Below are positions 10,738 to 22,504 of a DNA stretch of 64,000 bases, in pieces (the stretch's first letter is position 1; every line of letters starts with the position of its first letter). The stretch lies in NCBI GenBank assembly GCA_022393335.1, contig JAJEKB010020913.1:423532-487531 (forward strand). Reading direction: 5' to 3'. This stretch comes from Macrotrachela quadricornifera. Taxonomy: Eukaryota; Rotifera; Eurotatoria; Philodinida; Philodinidae. A program made the translations under genes and the position numbers. Under the pieces are notes generated by a model. It did not search any database, was not told the origin of the DNA, and was given only the letters and a program-made list of their open reading frames with translations.

Positions 10738-12949
10738 GTGGTGATCTTGAAACGAAATACCATTATTCCAGAAAGAATTAGAACATCTTTCCTTTCCATT
10801 GAGTACTCATTTAAAAAAATTAAAGCCCATATAAACATCAGACGCAGAATATTCGTATTCAGGCACACTTCAAAACTTATATGCACCGCGTTTGGACAAA
10901 ATTTGGTTTGCAATCACGTCTCTAGTGAAACATTTTTTGCGTGTAGACACGGTTCGAAATCATAGTCCGGTGAGACGCAATTGCTAATACAACCGCGATG
11001 AGATGCGATTTAAACTAAAACTGCATATGAATGCGATTTAATTTCGAATCGTGTCTATATGTCATTGATTCCTGCAATCTAGATGCAAATGTAAAGCACC
11101 TCTGACACATTTAGATACAGAAAATATTTAACGAGGAATATAGATGAGAAGAGAAAAGGTAAAGTAAAATATTTGTATTGTTTATCATGATCAGTTCTTG
11201 TCTAAATGATATTGAATGACGACCACAAACAAGATTGTTGAAACAGGATATTCGTTTTTAATTCTAAATACTGAATTTTAAGGAAGCAACGATTAAAATT
11301 CTTGCAATAACAACTGTCGGCGATGGGGACAAGTTGTCAAAAATTTCATCAATATGTGCACGATTTGCTTCCTTTTCTCTTTTAAAGCTCACCCTTTTAT
11401 CTAGGTTCGAACGTTCTTAGATTACTTGATATAGTGAAACAATAAGTGTGTGTTGGATCGAAGGAAGAAGACCAGTAACTATATGGACTAGAAGGTAAGA
11501 AGAGAACAGATAGAGAAAGAGAGCGTCGAATAACTATATACGTATAACAAGTGGGGAATAACCTCAATTGTTTACTATGTAACGTGATTGATTATCAATT
11601 GGTGAAAGAGTCAAAAATGTGAAATCAGTAGAATTAAATAATTCTACAAAGATCACGATTATATTGTTTTTACCTTTGATTAATTTGTAAAGAAGTCTTT
11701 CGACTGTTTTATGACTTCAACAACTAAATAGAGATTCTTTGATAGAATGCTTGAGTTTGTTATAGTTCTACCATACTCTCACAGGATGCTTAGCCATAAG
11801 AAGTTCTAAAAAGTTTCGTTGAAAAAATTGACGCTCCACGGCATTTTTTAAGTCGTACTGATATGCAGTTCGTGCCTATGTTGTGTTGATGATGACAAAT
11901 AAAACCGACAAGATTCTCCAGTATTTTATCTTGTTACTGTTATGCATAATAATTATTTGCATTTGATATTATCGGCGAGAGATAGATAGAATATATTGTC
12001 TTTGTTTTATATTTACGCCTTGTATCGTAGTATCGAAAAAGAGAAAAATTCGATGTATGAAGATTTATTTGAAGAGCACGTCTCTCCTCCTACATTCTTT
12101 CTATGTATTGTAACCAATAATGAAAACAATACTCACAGTTTTAGAATGTACGTATTCTCTTTTTTGTTTTGATATAAATAAAGTGATTGTTTTCGGTCGA
12201 ATGAACGATGGTGCAGTGATATATTTGACTGTATTTACCGAGAACGAAGATAAAAAAGGTGTTAACAAAGAGAAAAAAAAATGCTACTTGATAATACGAA
12301 GGACAGAGAGCAATAAGACACGCTAAGTAGATATAGCTCTAAGAAACACATAGTCTTCTTTTCCTGAAATATTTTTTTAATCGTTCATACACACCCTTTC
12401 TCAGTTTAAATTTATGTTTTGTCATAAAATTTGCACAGTCATTATCACCCTCACCTCTCATGATTGAGACCATCTATATTACTGTCTGTGAGAGTATATG
12501 ATGCTATGTCAGTCACAATCTATGACGATCAGTGATAGTTTTTGGTGTTATGTCGGCCACGATCTGTGATCCTGTCGATGACAGGTTGTAAGAGCGATCT
12601 AAATTTCTATCCCAAAACACTTCAACATTCTCTTTTAGATCGTGGTTCATAGACTAATAAATATGATATTTATTCTGGACTATTCGTTTCTACTCTATAG
12701 TTTTTCTTTCATTATTAAAAACTATCTGAGTGTCTTTTCCAGAATTTCGATAAAAGTTTGACGATTCTTTAACGATACCTTTATCTACCGAACATAACTT
12801 TTAAGAACTTTTAATCTGTTAAACTTCGCAAGATAATGCTTATGTCACAATTTGTAAAAAGATTGTTTGCAATAAAGATTATAATTGAAAATGATCTATC
12901 GTGTTGAATACTTAGAGCAATCGAAAAATAATGGTGCAATTACCATATT
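10738..12949. other. Intergenic with small hairpin and dimer repeats
   Basis: No convincing gene. Two small structures are visible. An inverted repeat lies at about 10948-11062 (AGACACGGTTCGAAAT against ATTTCGAATCGTGTCT), with GATGCGATTTAA copies inside. A loose ~52 bp direct dimer lies at about 12500-12595 (ATGTCAGTCACAATCTATGA and ATGTCGGCCACGATCTGTGA). Confidence 0.5.
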
Positions 12950-13442
12950 TGTTTATAGAAAGGTTGAATGTGTTTTACTCTACTTTTCTATACTATTTGA
13001 TCACCATTTAACTGATATCATAATAATAAAATAGAAGATAAGAACTGTTTTTATTGAAAACTAGCTAATGGCATTAATTCATAATAGATGAAACATTTTT
13101 GCATTTATTTTAATTATTACTTAACGGATCATATTAAAAAAAAACAAAATATCCAAGCACAAGATGTATTGTGAAAAGAGAATAGAATTTATAACGGATC
13201 ACTTATTGTATAGTTGCACTTTTTGTTTTTAAAATGGACAAAACTCTTTTCCTGATGTCGAAATTTGTTCACGTCAGAGTTTATTATGAGTGAATGCCAC
13301 TAGCTAGTTTTCAACAGAAACAGATCTTATCTTTTATTTTATTACTATGGTGTCGATTAAATAGCATATAACAATATAGTAAAAGACATTATATCTTTCC
13401 ATACAAAAAGAAAATTTTTTCAACCTTTCTATAAACAAATTT
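12950..13442. mobile_element. ~0.5 kb inverted-repeat (foldback) element
   Basis: 12952-13110 pairs with 13275-13442 as an inverted repeat. The ends share TTTGTTTATAGAAAGGTTGA. Inner blocks shared by both arms include AATAAAATAGAAGATAAGA/AATAAAATAAAAGATAAGA and GTTGAAAACTAGCTAGTGGC. There is no coding sequence. Sequence related to one arm recurs near 18260-18330 (GAAACAGATCTTA...TGGTATCAGTTGAATAAT), so it is a dispersed family. It lies about 300 bp upstream of the aminotransferase gene. Confidence 0.7.
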
Positions 13443-13753
13443 GGGATGGCACAAACACTTTTGGATTGCCTTAATTATTTAACACGATTTTCTATTGAAA
13501 ATAGTTGACAAAATATAAGAAAAAACGAAAAATAAATAAATGGTGTCATCTTTCGTCTGAAATAAAAATATAAATTATTGTTGGTTATCTTACAATAGAG
13601 ATGATTCATATTGAAACATAGCACGTGTCTATAGTGTATACAGTACACGTGATAATATATATATATATATATTTGTCTTTTGTATGTAAAGTACATTTTT
13701 ATTCTATTGATTATTATAAAAACAATTTCTTGTTTCTTTTATTTAATAATAAA

Positions 13754-15662
13754 ATGAAACGATCAGATGGAAGTTTATGTGGAATACTCGGTATATCATC
13801 AGCTGAACGTGTTAGAGATCATTATGAAGGTGCTCGAACACATTTATTAAATTCAAGTGAAATTTCACGTAAAACATCTCATGAACAAGATTTATATTCA
13901 AAATATTATTCACAAGGTGAACCAAATGGTCAAACAATTTATTCATCAAAAGGTATAATTTATATTAAAATTTAATTAATTAAAAAAAAAAAATATTTTT
14001 TTTTTTCTTAAAATAAATTTAGGTGAACATTATACAGAAGTATGTCCATCATTAAAAAATTTTATTGATAATGAATTAAAATTAGATTTAAAATATTTTG
14101 GTTATATGGAATATTCATTTGGTTTAGAAGAACATCGAAATATATTTAAAAAACTATTAATACGTGATCATCAATTAGATGATTATCTTATTTCAGATGA
14201 TCATTTTCAAGTTGGATGTTTTATGAATTCAACGAGATTATTAATGTTTGATTTAGGAAGATTTATTATTAAACAATTTAAAGATAAACAAGAGACAAGA
14301 CAACCAACTGTATGTAAGTTTAATTTATTTCGTATATTTTTTTTTCTTAATTAATCAAATTTGTGTTAGTATCATTTGAACCTGGATGGGATTATGCTGG
14401 TGTTTATCAAAGTCTTGATATGAATGTTATTCATTTACCATTAACACCAGAAAATAATTTTGAACCTGATCTTAATCAATGGACACAATTTTTAAAAGAA
14501 CAAAATATTGATCAAATTGATTTAGTTATTATTAATACACAACATAATCCAACGTAAGTTTATATTATATTTAAAGTATAATGATTGAATTATATATAAT
14601 AATTATTAATTAGAGGAAAACAATGGTCATTAGATGTTGTTAATTATTTAATGGATTTAGCTGTTAAATATTCAAGTTATTTATTAATTGATGATGCTTA
14701 TTATTGTGTTAATGATCCAACAATTGAAGTTGTTAATACTTTAAAAATTTGGTTAAAAAGATTATATGATACTAAAAATAGGTAAGATTTATTTGAGTTT
14801 TTTTTTTCTAAAACATTTAATTTAAATTAGTAAAATGAATGATCGATGGATTCAAACACGTCCATTTGGAAAACAATATAATTGTAATGCAATGGGTATT
14901 GCTGCTTTTAGTTCATCTCCTGAATTAATGTCAAAATTAAATCTTATTTATTGGGATCATAATTATTTAAATGGTTGTTTAAATGCACAAATTATTTCTC
15001 AATGGTTAAATAAATATCAACATGACGCTGATCAATTTATTATTGGTATGAAAGTTTATGTTAATTAATTGAATTTTTGAGATATTATAATTAAAGCAGA
15101 AATGGAAGATTTAGTCGTTATATTGATTTTCTAATAATTTTAAAGGTAGTGTGAGGAAATATTTGATATGTTGTTCGAAGTAAAAAAATGATCATAATTA
15201 TATGTTTGTTATGATTTCAAATTTAATTATAATTTAATTGTTTTAATAGATAATGGACTTGAATTGGCTCGAAAGAAAGCATATGTTCGACAATATATGG
15301 AAAGCGAACTTGATTATCCATCAAAATCAATCTGTACTGGTCCATCAACATCTTATTTATTATTTGAAGTTCCAATTGTTTATTTAGAAGATAGAAAAAA
15401 AAGCAAAAGTGAAATATCTGAAGAATTTTCTGATGATTTATATTTTGCAACAGGTGTTATGCTTAGTGGAAATTTATTTAGTCATTCAAATTTATCATCT
15501 TATGTTCGATTACATTTAGGATCAGATCCAGCTAATTTAGAAGAAATAATGAAAAGATTTAAAAAATCTGGTCTTAATTATCAAATGAAACATAAATTTA
15601 ATTCTTTTTCAACAAAAATTCAAAATTTAACAGATAAATTATGGAATATAGTTTCAAATTAA
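13754..15662 (+). CDS. PLP-dependent aminotransferase, class I/II fold, 6 exons
   Basis: Exons 13754-13952, 14023-14313, 14370-14553, 14614-14781, 14831-15045 and 15250-15662 join in frame (1470 nt, 489 aa) with GT..AG junctions. Introns are about 49-70 nt except the last (204 nt). Fold-type I aminotransferase marks are present: FEPGWDYAG, then NTQHNPTGKQW with the NPTG loop at 223-226, then LLIDDAYY with the cofactor-contacting Asp and Tyr at 251-254. Lys295 in RPFGKQYNCNAMG is the best candidate for the Schiff-base lysine. The C-terminal small domain runs to the stop. The nearest broad group is aspartate/tyrosine-type and antibiotic-biosynthesis aminotransferases. Substrate unknown. An older bacterial transfer later filled with introns is possible, as often in bdelloids, but this is inference. 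Confidence 0.85.
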
Positions 15663-16889
15663 TCTTTTTTTTTTATTTTTCTAAACAAGCTTATTTTAAA
15701 TAAAAAAAAATATTGTATTTGTAGCTCAAAAAAAAAATGACATGACATTGTTCGATTTCTATTGAACAAAAAAGATAAGATTTTAATAGGAAAACATTCT
15801 ACTTTTCTCACTAACTTTTTTTTTAGATTTATTCTCTTATAAAAAATATTCTAGAAATATTTTCATAATTAATATAAATTCTATTATTAACATTATGTCA
15901 ACTTGCCTACAGTCATTTGATGATAAGATTTTTTTTTATAGACATAAATAAATGTGATCATCATTTATTTCTTAGAAACTTTACAATTATTTTAATCTTT
16001 TGGCGATTTCTCACCCCCTTTACAGACAACTCGATCACAAACATTTCTCCATTGCAACAGATGTGACCTAAAAAATGATTCTTATGATTTATCATCGTTC
16101 TCTTTCACCCTTAAGCTTTGCTGCAAACATATATCTATAAATGTAGAGTAATATCATTATAAAAAGTTTACAATGACAGAATTTCTTGCTTATATGAATA
16201 TGTGAGTTCCATATTTTAGCCCTGAAAGGATTGCACTAACAAGCTTTTTTTCATAGAAAAAAAAAATTTTATCAATATATCATAAATATAATGTTCACCA
16301 AATTAGTGATTAGATATAAAAATCGAGGATGAATAAAATCATTCATTTCCCTATCATCAATATATTCTATAAGTGAATAACTAATGAAAATTCGATATTT
16401 TTGAAAATTTAATTATCTAATATAGGAAGAAATTTGTTTTCAAGATCTAATATTTCTAATGGTAATAAAATGCTTTTTCAATTATATTTTAATTAAATGA
16501 GTGTGTAAAACTGAATAGTTTATTTCGTATATACTAATGAGTTATTTGTAGATTAAATTCGTGTATAATTGACCTATAAAATATCAAAGTATGCTTGAAA
16601 ACTAAATGCAAAAAAGTGTAAATGATATGTTAATTCTAGTTTAAATATATTTGTTTTGAATAGAACTATATGATGAATATGATAATTATCTTAAAAAGAG
16701 ATTTATTTTTTCTATTTAATTCCGTATAACAGTATGAATATCCTAAGAGGATAAAATGAAAAAATTCTCTGAAAAGAGAATATGTTAACGCTCCAATGAA
16801 TATTTTTTCTATTAAAAAAAAAGGTCTATAGAAATAATACATAGAATAATCTTAAAACAAATTCAAAAAATTATTCAAAATAAAAAAAA
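15663..16889. other. Intergenic, no gene seen
   Basis: A/T-rich spacer between the aminotransferase and GPCR genes. No open frame with protein-like composition and no repeat structure beyond A and T runs. Confidence 0.5.
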
Positions 16890-17795
16890 ATGTCATCCTC
16901 TTCAATGATATTTGGAACATTAAATTTTATTTTAACATTAATAAGTATATTTATATTTATAATTATATTTATACTTTATTTTAAATTATTAAAAGAAGAA
17001 AGAATAAATGATGTATCAATATTATTAATGATGAATACATGTTTATCGGCATTTTTAACATCATTAATGGTATTAATAATGACTAGTTCAAATTTATTTA
17101 ATGGATTTTTATTAATTAATATGAATTTTTGTTTTATATTTGGTTTATTTTATGATATATTTGAATGTTCAATTTATTATAGTTATTCATTACAATCATT
17201 TTATCGATTTTTTCGAATTATTTATTATAGAAAAAGATATCTTTTATCAATAAAATTATATAAAATTTTAATATTAATTCAATGGTTATTAACAATATTA
17301 CTTTTTTTACCAACAATATTATTAAATTGGTATATACATTTACCAGGTGAAAAATATTGTCTTGTTCCATATAGTGATATAATTGCATCTGTATATTTAA
17401 TAATAATATTATATTCAATTCCATTAATAATAATAATTATTATTTATTTATTAATAACAAAACATATTCGTTTAACAACAACAATAATTCAAATAAGAGA
17501 ACGAGAAAGAAATCTACGTGATTTAATTGTTATTAGACGTATTGTAATATGTGTAACTATATTAATAATATTACGTTTTCCAACAATAATATTTATTATA
17601 TTTGGTATAATTAATGGATATTTATATTATTTAACATATGCAATTGTTGGTTTAGTTACATCAATATGTTTAATATTAATTGGTACAATTAATATATTAA
17701 TTACAAAGAAATTTAAAAAAAATTTTTTCCAATTTTTTCATAGAAATAATAATCAAATTAATCCAGCAATAAATCAAACGATTTCTGTTAACTAA
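16890..17795 (+). CDS. Orphan rhodopsin-like 7TM receptor
   Basis: 301 aa, single exon, extremely AT-rich codons (Ile/Leu/Phe dominated). Seven hydrophobic segments are visible at roughly residues 9-32, 43-66, 75-100, 124-145, 165-192, 216-240 and 243-272. A Cys in NFCFIFG (start of TM3) and one in EKYCLVPYSD (second outer loop) fit the conserved disulfide. The DRY motif is replaced by RFFRIIYYRKR, TM6 has the LRFPTIIF pattern, and NPxxY of TM7 is absent. These are features of the large divergent chemoreceptor-like family in bdelloids (background knowledge). The short basic tail KKFKKNFF lies just after TM7. It probably sits in the plasma membrane. Ligand unknown. Confidence 0.85.
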   Translation: MSSSSMIFGTLNFILTLISIFIFIIIFILYFKLLKEERINDVSILLMMNTCLSAFLTSLMVLIMTSSNLFNGFLLINMNFCFIFGLFYDIFECSIYYSYSLQSFYRFFRIIYYRKRYLLSIKLYKILILIQWLLTILLFLPTILLNWYIHLPGEKYCLVPYSDIIASVYLIIILYSIPLIIIIIIYLLITKHIRLTTTIIQIRERERNLRDLIVIRRIVICVTILIILRFPTIIFIIFGIINGYLYYLTYAIVGLVTSICLILIGTINILITKKFKKNFFQFFHRNNNQINPAINQTISVN

Positions 17796-18024
17796 TTTTA
17801 ATATTATATTCATAAAATGACTATTTTATAAACATCTAATTTTATCAAATATTCTTGCTAAATTAATAGTTATTTTCTCTTATTTCTGTATTGTGTTCTC
17901 TTAAAAAAAATAAAATTCTTTTCTCTTTTCAAATATATTTATTCGAATTAATAACATTTAATGAATAGAAAAAATAAAATTGGTCGTTACTATAAAATAA
18001 TGATAGAACACTTGTTATCACATA

Positions 18025-18380
18025 TTGACATTTTCTCAAGAAAATTCTCGGGCAACAATTCATGTGATACGTCGGCTCTTTTCAAAAAAGTCAACTGAAA
18101 ACCTAACGAAAAATGAGTTAGAAAAAATGAGTAATATACTGTTCGATACGTCTTTATCGGCACTTTCAAACAGTGAAAAGCGCAGTTTTCTGTCTTGTTT
18201 TTGTTCAGCCTTATTAGAAAAGTATTCACGAACATTTATGTTACCATAGTATATGCGAAAGAAACAGATCTTAGTGTAATTTCATTATTATGGTATCAGT
18301 TGAATAATGATCAAATAGCATCGAAAAATAGAATGAAAGACGCTCTATCTATTAATAAAAAAAAGAAAAACTATCCAAGC
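18025..18380. repeat. Composite of dispersed repeat fragments
   Basis: 18140-18215 resembles the arms of the 1631-2215 foldback element (TTCGATACGTCTTTATCGGCA against TTCGATGCGTCTTCATCTGCT, then TTTCAAACnnTGAAAA). 18260-18340 resembles the right arm of the 12950-13442 element. So two MITE families have left fragments side by side, possibly as a hybrid element. Confidence 0.5.
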
Positions 18381-19404
18381 TTCCAATAAGGAAGAAAAAC
18401 TACCTTTACCGCTACTTCTGGATGACTCTAGGTATATCGCTGATATTTTGGTATCAATCTGCAGAATTCTCAACTTTACAACTATCGTTTACTTGAAGAT
18501 TATATCAATTGGTACATCAATATGTACGAAGATGAAGAACTTCCTTGGCAACGGGTAAGCAATATCTGTTAGCCTTTAATATCTCATAATTATTCTTGTC
18601 TTCTTTTCCGGTGTGGATCAGGAAAAGATCCGGCAGAAAGACAAAGATTAGAAGAAGAAGCTGAACGAATGGAATCAGCATCGTCGGCATAAGAGGAATA
18701 AATAACTAAAATAAATGATGAACCAACTTCATCCACTATAGTTCAAGATGAATCAAGACTTTCTTCTCTCTTTTTATTAGTTTCTATTTCCCTTGGTTGC
18801 TTCTTCTCATTTTTACAAGAAAATAAAAAGATAAAAAACAGACAAGCTTTGCAAAATTCTTAATTTAAACGATGAACAGATTACAAGTATCCAATCAATA
18901 ATAGAACGATAGCAAAGTTCGATTCGTACTCTGAGTTTATGATCTTTCTTTACAAGTCTTTCATACTTGCTCAGGTATATCCATGTGATTGCATTTATTT
19001 GATTCTTTTATATGCATCCTCACCCTTAAGAAACATGTCGCATGATTGCTTTGAATTATTTTTCATTTGTAAACTTACCTTCACAACAACAATAACAGTA
19101 GCACGCATCGGACAGAATCGAGCATATATTGTTATCTTTTTGAGTGAGCACAGATGACCAGACGGATCTATTGTATCATCTGAGGACGTGAGAGAGAGAG
19201 AAAGAAAGAATTTATCAAATATTTTCGAAATTTTCAAAGAACATGTGGTTGACTGTGATATTAGGTGGAGTTTTGTTGTTCGTCATTTATCATCTTGCTA
19301 GATTTTGGATACCCGATTCATGGCGGGTGTATAGACATTTTCGATTATAGGTGACATACTTAGGATGCATTGGGCCATACTCAACAATAAGTATTTGGAA
19401 TATA
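18381..19404. other. Intergenic, possible exon debris
   Basis: No clear gene. A stretch near 18480-18555 reads YNYRLLEDYINWYINMYED on the plus strand, followed by a GTAAGC donor-like site. A frame near 18632-18692 reads GKDPAERQRLEEEAERME before a stop. The two do not join in phase, so I do not call a gene. Confidence 0.4.
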
Positions 19405-20125
19405 TTGTAAAAAAAATGTATTTTACCGAACTTTAAAGGTTTTGTACTGTTTTACGAAATGATTTTAAGTTTTGTAGCATGAAAATCGTTTTCTAATTTT
19501 CATACAGAACATTTTTGAGTTCAGAAAATGGAAGAGGATATCGAACTTTTACTACGAAACCTTCTAGAAGTTCCGTGGATCGTGTACTAAACCTTCGGTA
19601 GTTTCGTATCTTTTTTACAAAATCGATGACAGTTTCATGTAACATGCAAAGACTCTACTTAAGTACTACGAGACCATTCATAGTTTCGTAATTGCTCTAA
19701 TAGTTCCGGACATACTGTACGAAACTTGCCATGGTTTCGTAACAGATATACCAAACCATTACATTATTTATGAGACTTTGAGCAGTTTCGTACAACGTAT
19801 GCTAAACCTTGTGACGCTTTACGAAACCACTGAAAGTTTCTTGGAACAATTAAAAATTTGATAACCTCATACGAATCCATAGAAATTTGTGTACAACATT
19901 ATAAGGTTCATTATGTCTTCTACGAAACCTCGACTAGTTTCATACAGTGTGATCGGAAGTATTAGAGAATTTACGAAACTATGAATGGTTTCGTTGAACT
20001 TTTACGGAACCTTTAGATGCTCTACGAAGCTGGCAATGGTTTTGTAACGTACATACTAAACCTACAGATCATTGGCGAAACTGTTAATCGCTTCGTATAA
20101 CTTATACAAAATCATTATATGGCTT
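19405..20125. repeat. ~51 bp diverged tandem repeat with TACGAAAC/GTTTCGTA inverted core
   Basis: Repeats begin with TACGAAAC-like words at about 19719, 19770, 19821, 19870, 19921, 19972, 20023 and 20075, so the period is close to 51 bp. Each unit then has ATGGTTTCGTA (the inverted partner) and TATACTAAACC. More diverged units extend left to about 19405. That gives roughly 13-14 units, each able to form a small hairpin. No coding frame persists across it. It ends where the MFS-like fragment begins. Confidence 0.75.
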
Positions 20126-20517
20126 TCAAAACCATCACTTATCCAATCATCTTTTTAGAATCGCATCAAAGAAATATATTTGCTTTGAGTTTAGTAGCAT
20201 CATTTCTTTACTCGAATTATATTATTCTTTATGCTATTTTAAATCCACTTCTTGGATTTTATATTGATAAAAGTTACCATTCTACAAAGTTCATTCAACG
20301 AACCTTTATTTATACTATTGCTGTGGAACTAACCATCATTTCAATGATAATTTTTATCTCAACATATTTTCCTAAAGATGCTTTAGCATGTAATCCAAGA
20401 TTTGTTTCAGTTAAAAACTTCTTAAACGAATCGAATAATATCGAAATTGCAAACATATTATTCAATGCAGATACATCTGCGATTAATGCAGATGATTTCA
20501 AAGAAACAATATTTTAA
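20119..20517 (+). pseudogene. MFS-transporter-like C-terminal fragment
   Basis: A 132-aa frame with two or three hydrophobic helices. The stretch SNYIILYAILNPLLGFYIDK resembles the loop and helix pattern in the C-terminal half of some major facilitator transporters (PLLG-x-Y-ID). It is followed by a helix (IYTIAVELTIISMIIFISTYF) and a polar tail. A whole MFS protein would have about 12 helices, and upstream there is only minisatellite sequence, so this is a truncated copy or the last exon of a gene disrupted by the repeat array. Identification is tentative. Confidence 0.4.
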
Positions 20518-21115
20518 TCAAAGACACATTTATAATTTTCACGAAAATTATTTTCATCTGATACTTTCTTTTTCGTAAAAATATGTGTGCACAACATCGT
20601 TTTTCTCTACTTCTGACGTAGTCGAAATTCATTCGGATGTAATATCATATAACCATTAATAGAGGATCAAATTACTATTTGCATATATGTGCGATATAAG
20701 GTGTATTTTTGTCCATACAAGTGACATTATACTTACTCATAGATAAAATGGTATTGAGAGTTATAAATGATTAGATGAAGTTATATATGTTTATGCCGAT
20801 ATATATCTGGAGGGTCATTCATCTTTGTATGGCAGACATTAATATTCGATCTGCTTGATATATCATACAAACATAGAAATTGCCCCCCTTTATCCCTTGA
20901 GAATCCAAAGGATTTAGGTTAAAAATTTTTTGAAAAGAAAGAATTGTATGAGTTATGAGAAGCATCACGAAAGAGCTTCGGTATAAAGGGTGGGATTGTC
21001 TTTTTTATCGAGTGTGCAAGTACAGTCAATGCTTGCTACCAACTGTAACTATATATCTCAGAAATTTGTCAAATGAAAGAAAATAAAAGAATAAAAAGTA
21101 AAAGATTATGCAGTG
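20518..21115. other. Intergenic, no gene seen
   Basis: Spacer between the MFS-like fragment and the RelE/ParE-like gene. No coding or repeat structure recognised. Confidence 0.45.
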
Positions 21116-21520
21116 TTAACGTCGTGCTTGACCTTTTCGACCTGTTGACCGATGGTGATCAAGTGGAAACGATGCTTCAGCATCGAGTGCACGAGGAGCT
21201 ATCGGTGGAGGTCGAGGTGTATTAGTTGGTTTCGGTCCTGCATAATATACATACACGCTGTGACAAGCAGTGTCTAGGATGTAAAATATTCGAAAAGTAC
21301 ATTTACGGACGCAAACTTTGTATTCCCAAGCATTATGATAGTGGTGTCCTTTTAAAGGAAAAGCTCTATGACCACCAACTGATTTATCTGGGTTTTGCGT
21401 CAAAAATTCAACCAATTTCCGATACAATGACGGACATCTTTTTTCAAGATTATCGAGTTCTACTGTAGAATTTTTGCTATAATCAACAGACCAGGGAGTA
21501 ATATCACTATTTGGAGACAT
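21116..21520 (-). CDS. Small RelE/ParE-fold-like protein
   Basis: 134 aa from ATG at 21520. Residues ~20-100 follow the order of secondary structure and key words of the RelE/ParE superfamily: a helix pair (VELDNLEKRCPSLYRKLVEFL), a loop of the form HRAFPLKGHHYHNAWEYKV, then paired strands ending in TFRIFYILDTACHSVYVYYAG. In RelE-type proteins the corresponding words are LKG...YRIRVGDYRIIY...VLYIGHR. The C-terminal tail is Pro/Arg-rich and unrelated. No antitoxin-like partner is seen next to it. A similar fold appears in some eukaryotic hypothetical proteins. Activity is unproven; the call rests on pattern only. It could be a horizontally acquired gene with altered function. Confidence 0.45.
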   Translation of the reverse strand: MSPNSDITPWSVDYSKNSTVELDNLEKRCPSLYRKLVEFLTQNPDKSVGGHRAFPLKGHHYHNAWEYKVCVRKCTFRIFYILDTACHSVYVYYAGPKPTNTPRPPPIAPRALDAEASFPLDHHRSTGRKGQARR

Positions 21521-22504
21521 GATGAGTCAAAAATGAGAACAAAAAGAAAATTCTAACTTGCTTTCTATGCGAATAACGTTTGTGGAGTATCGATAAAAAA
21601 GGCAATGAAGTTTGGTTATTATACAGTGTCTTTTATACCACCGCTCCAATCTATGTGTTCTATATGATGAAATTCTCTATTTTTCTCTCTCCCTCTCTCT
21701 AGAAAAATCTTGAATGACTAACGAATGTAAATATTTTTCATGCAGAAGAAAATGATATGCGTATATCGAATATACAAAAAATTCGATATTAGAGTAAGAA
21801 GTGCGCTTTTACTTTTGTCTTCAACATTTATTGACAAAGTATTAAATCTCGCGAAAACTTTATATACTCACATGTTGTTTTCTGCTAGCATTAGAAAAAA
21901 AATATTTGATAAAAATATCGTCAATATTATCGAAAATTTTGGATATTATTCATCATGATGGCATTTTCAAAGGATGAGGGACCCTATGTCCACGAAATGA
22001 TTCAAAAGGGAAAACACTTCTCTTCTGTTGCTGTTAGCTCATCGTATGTCCTAGTATTCATTTTATGAATATTTTTGATATTTATGTTATTATCCATTGT
22101 AATTATAACTATTTTTAATTATGATTGAAATATTGATATGACATCTTTACAATTAAACTTAAGAACGCTATGAAATATTTGTTTTTCGTTTCTGATGCAG
22201 TCGAAGTCAACCTTTCTTTTACTTATCCTCTCTTTTTTTCAGATCATCATCAGAAACAATGTTTGCCATTGATCTCTCTATATCAGACACAGATAGAGTA
22301 CAAAAAGAGAAGGTTGCAGTACACAATAATAGTGTCCGCAACAGTTTATTATACGAAATTTTCAAAAAGAATACTGTCGGCTTACAATGGATGGATACTA
22401 AGTCAAATACTGAAAGCATCTTGTGAGTTTCTAATAATGTAGGTAGTATATAAATCAATCTTTGTTATCCTTTTATTTGAAATTTGCTTGTGTTACTTGT
22501 CAAT
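21521..22504 (+). other. Gene-poor stretch with a possible two-exon small gene
   Basis: A possible two-exon frame is visible. ATG near 21955 opens MMAFSKDEGPYVHEMIQKGK and ends at a GTATGT donor near 22045. A TTTTTTTCAG acceptor near 22242 continues in phase with SSSETMFAIDLSISDTDRV and stops near 22424. It gives about 90 residues with no known domain. Otherwise AT-rich spacer. Confidence 0.3.

Noticed and set aside
10948..11062. GGTTCGAAAT word suggesting a tRNA T-arm
   Set aside because: No acceptor stem, anticodon arm or A box could be placed. The word belongs to a simple inverted repeat.
22219..22458. Minus-strand frame of about 79 residues
   Set aside because: It is antisense to the better two-exon plus-strand candidate and has no motif.
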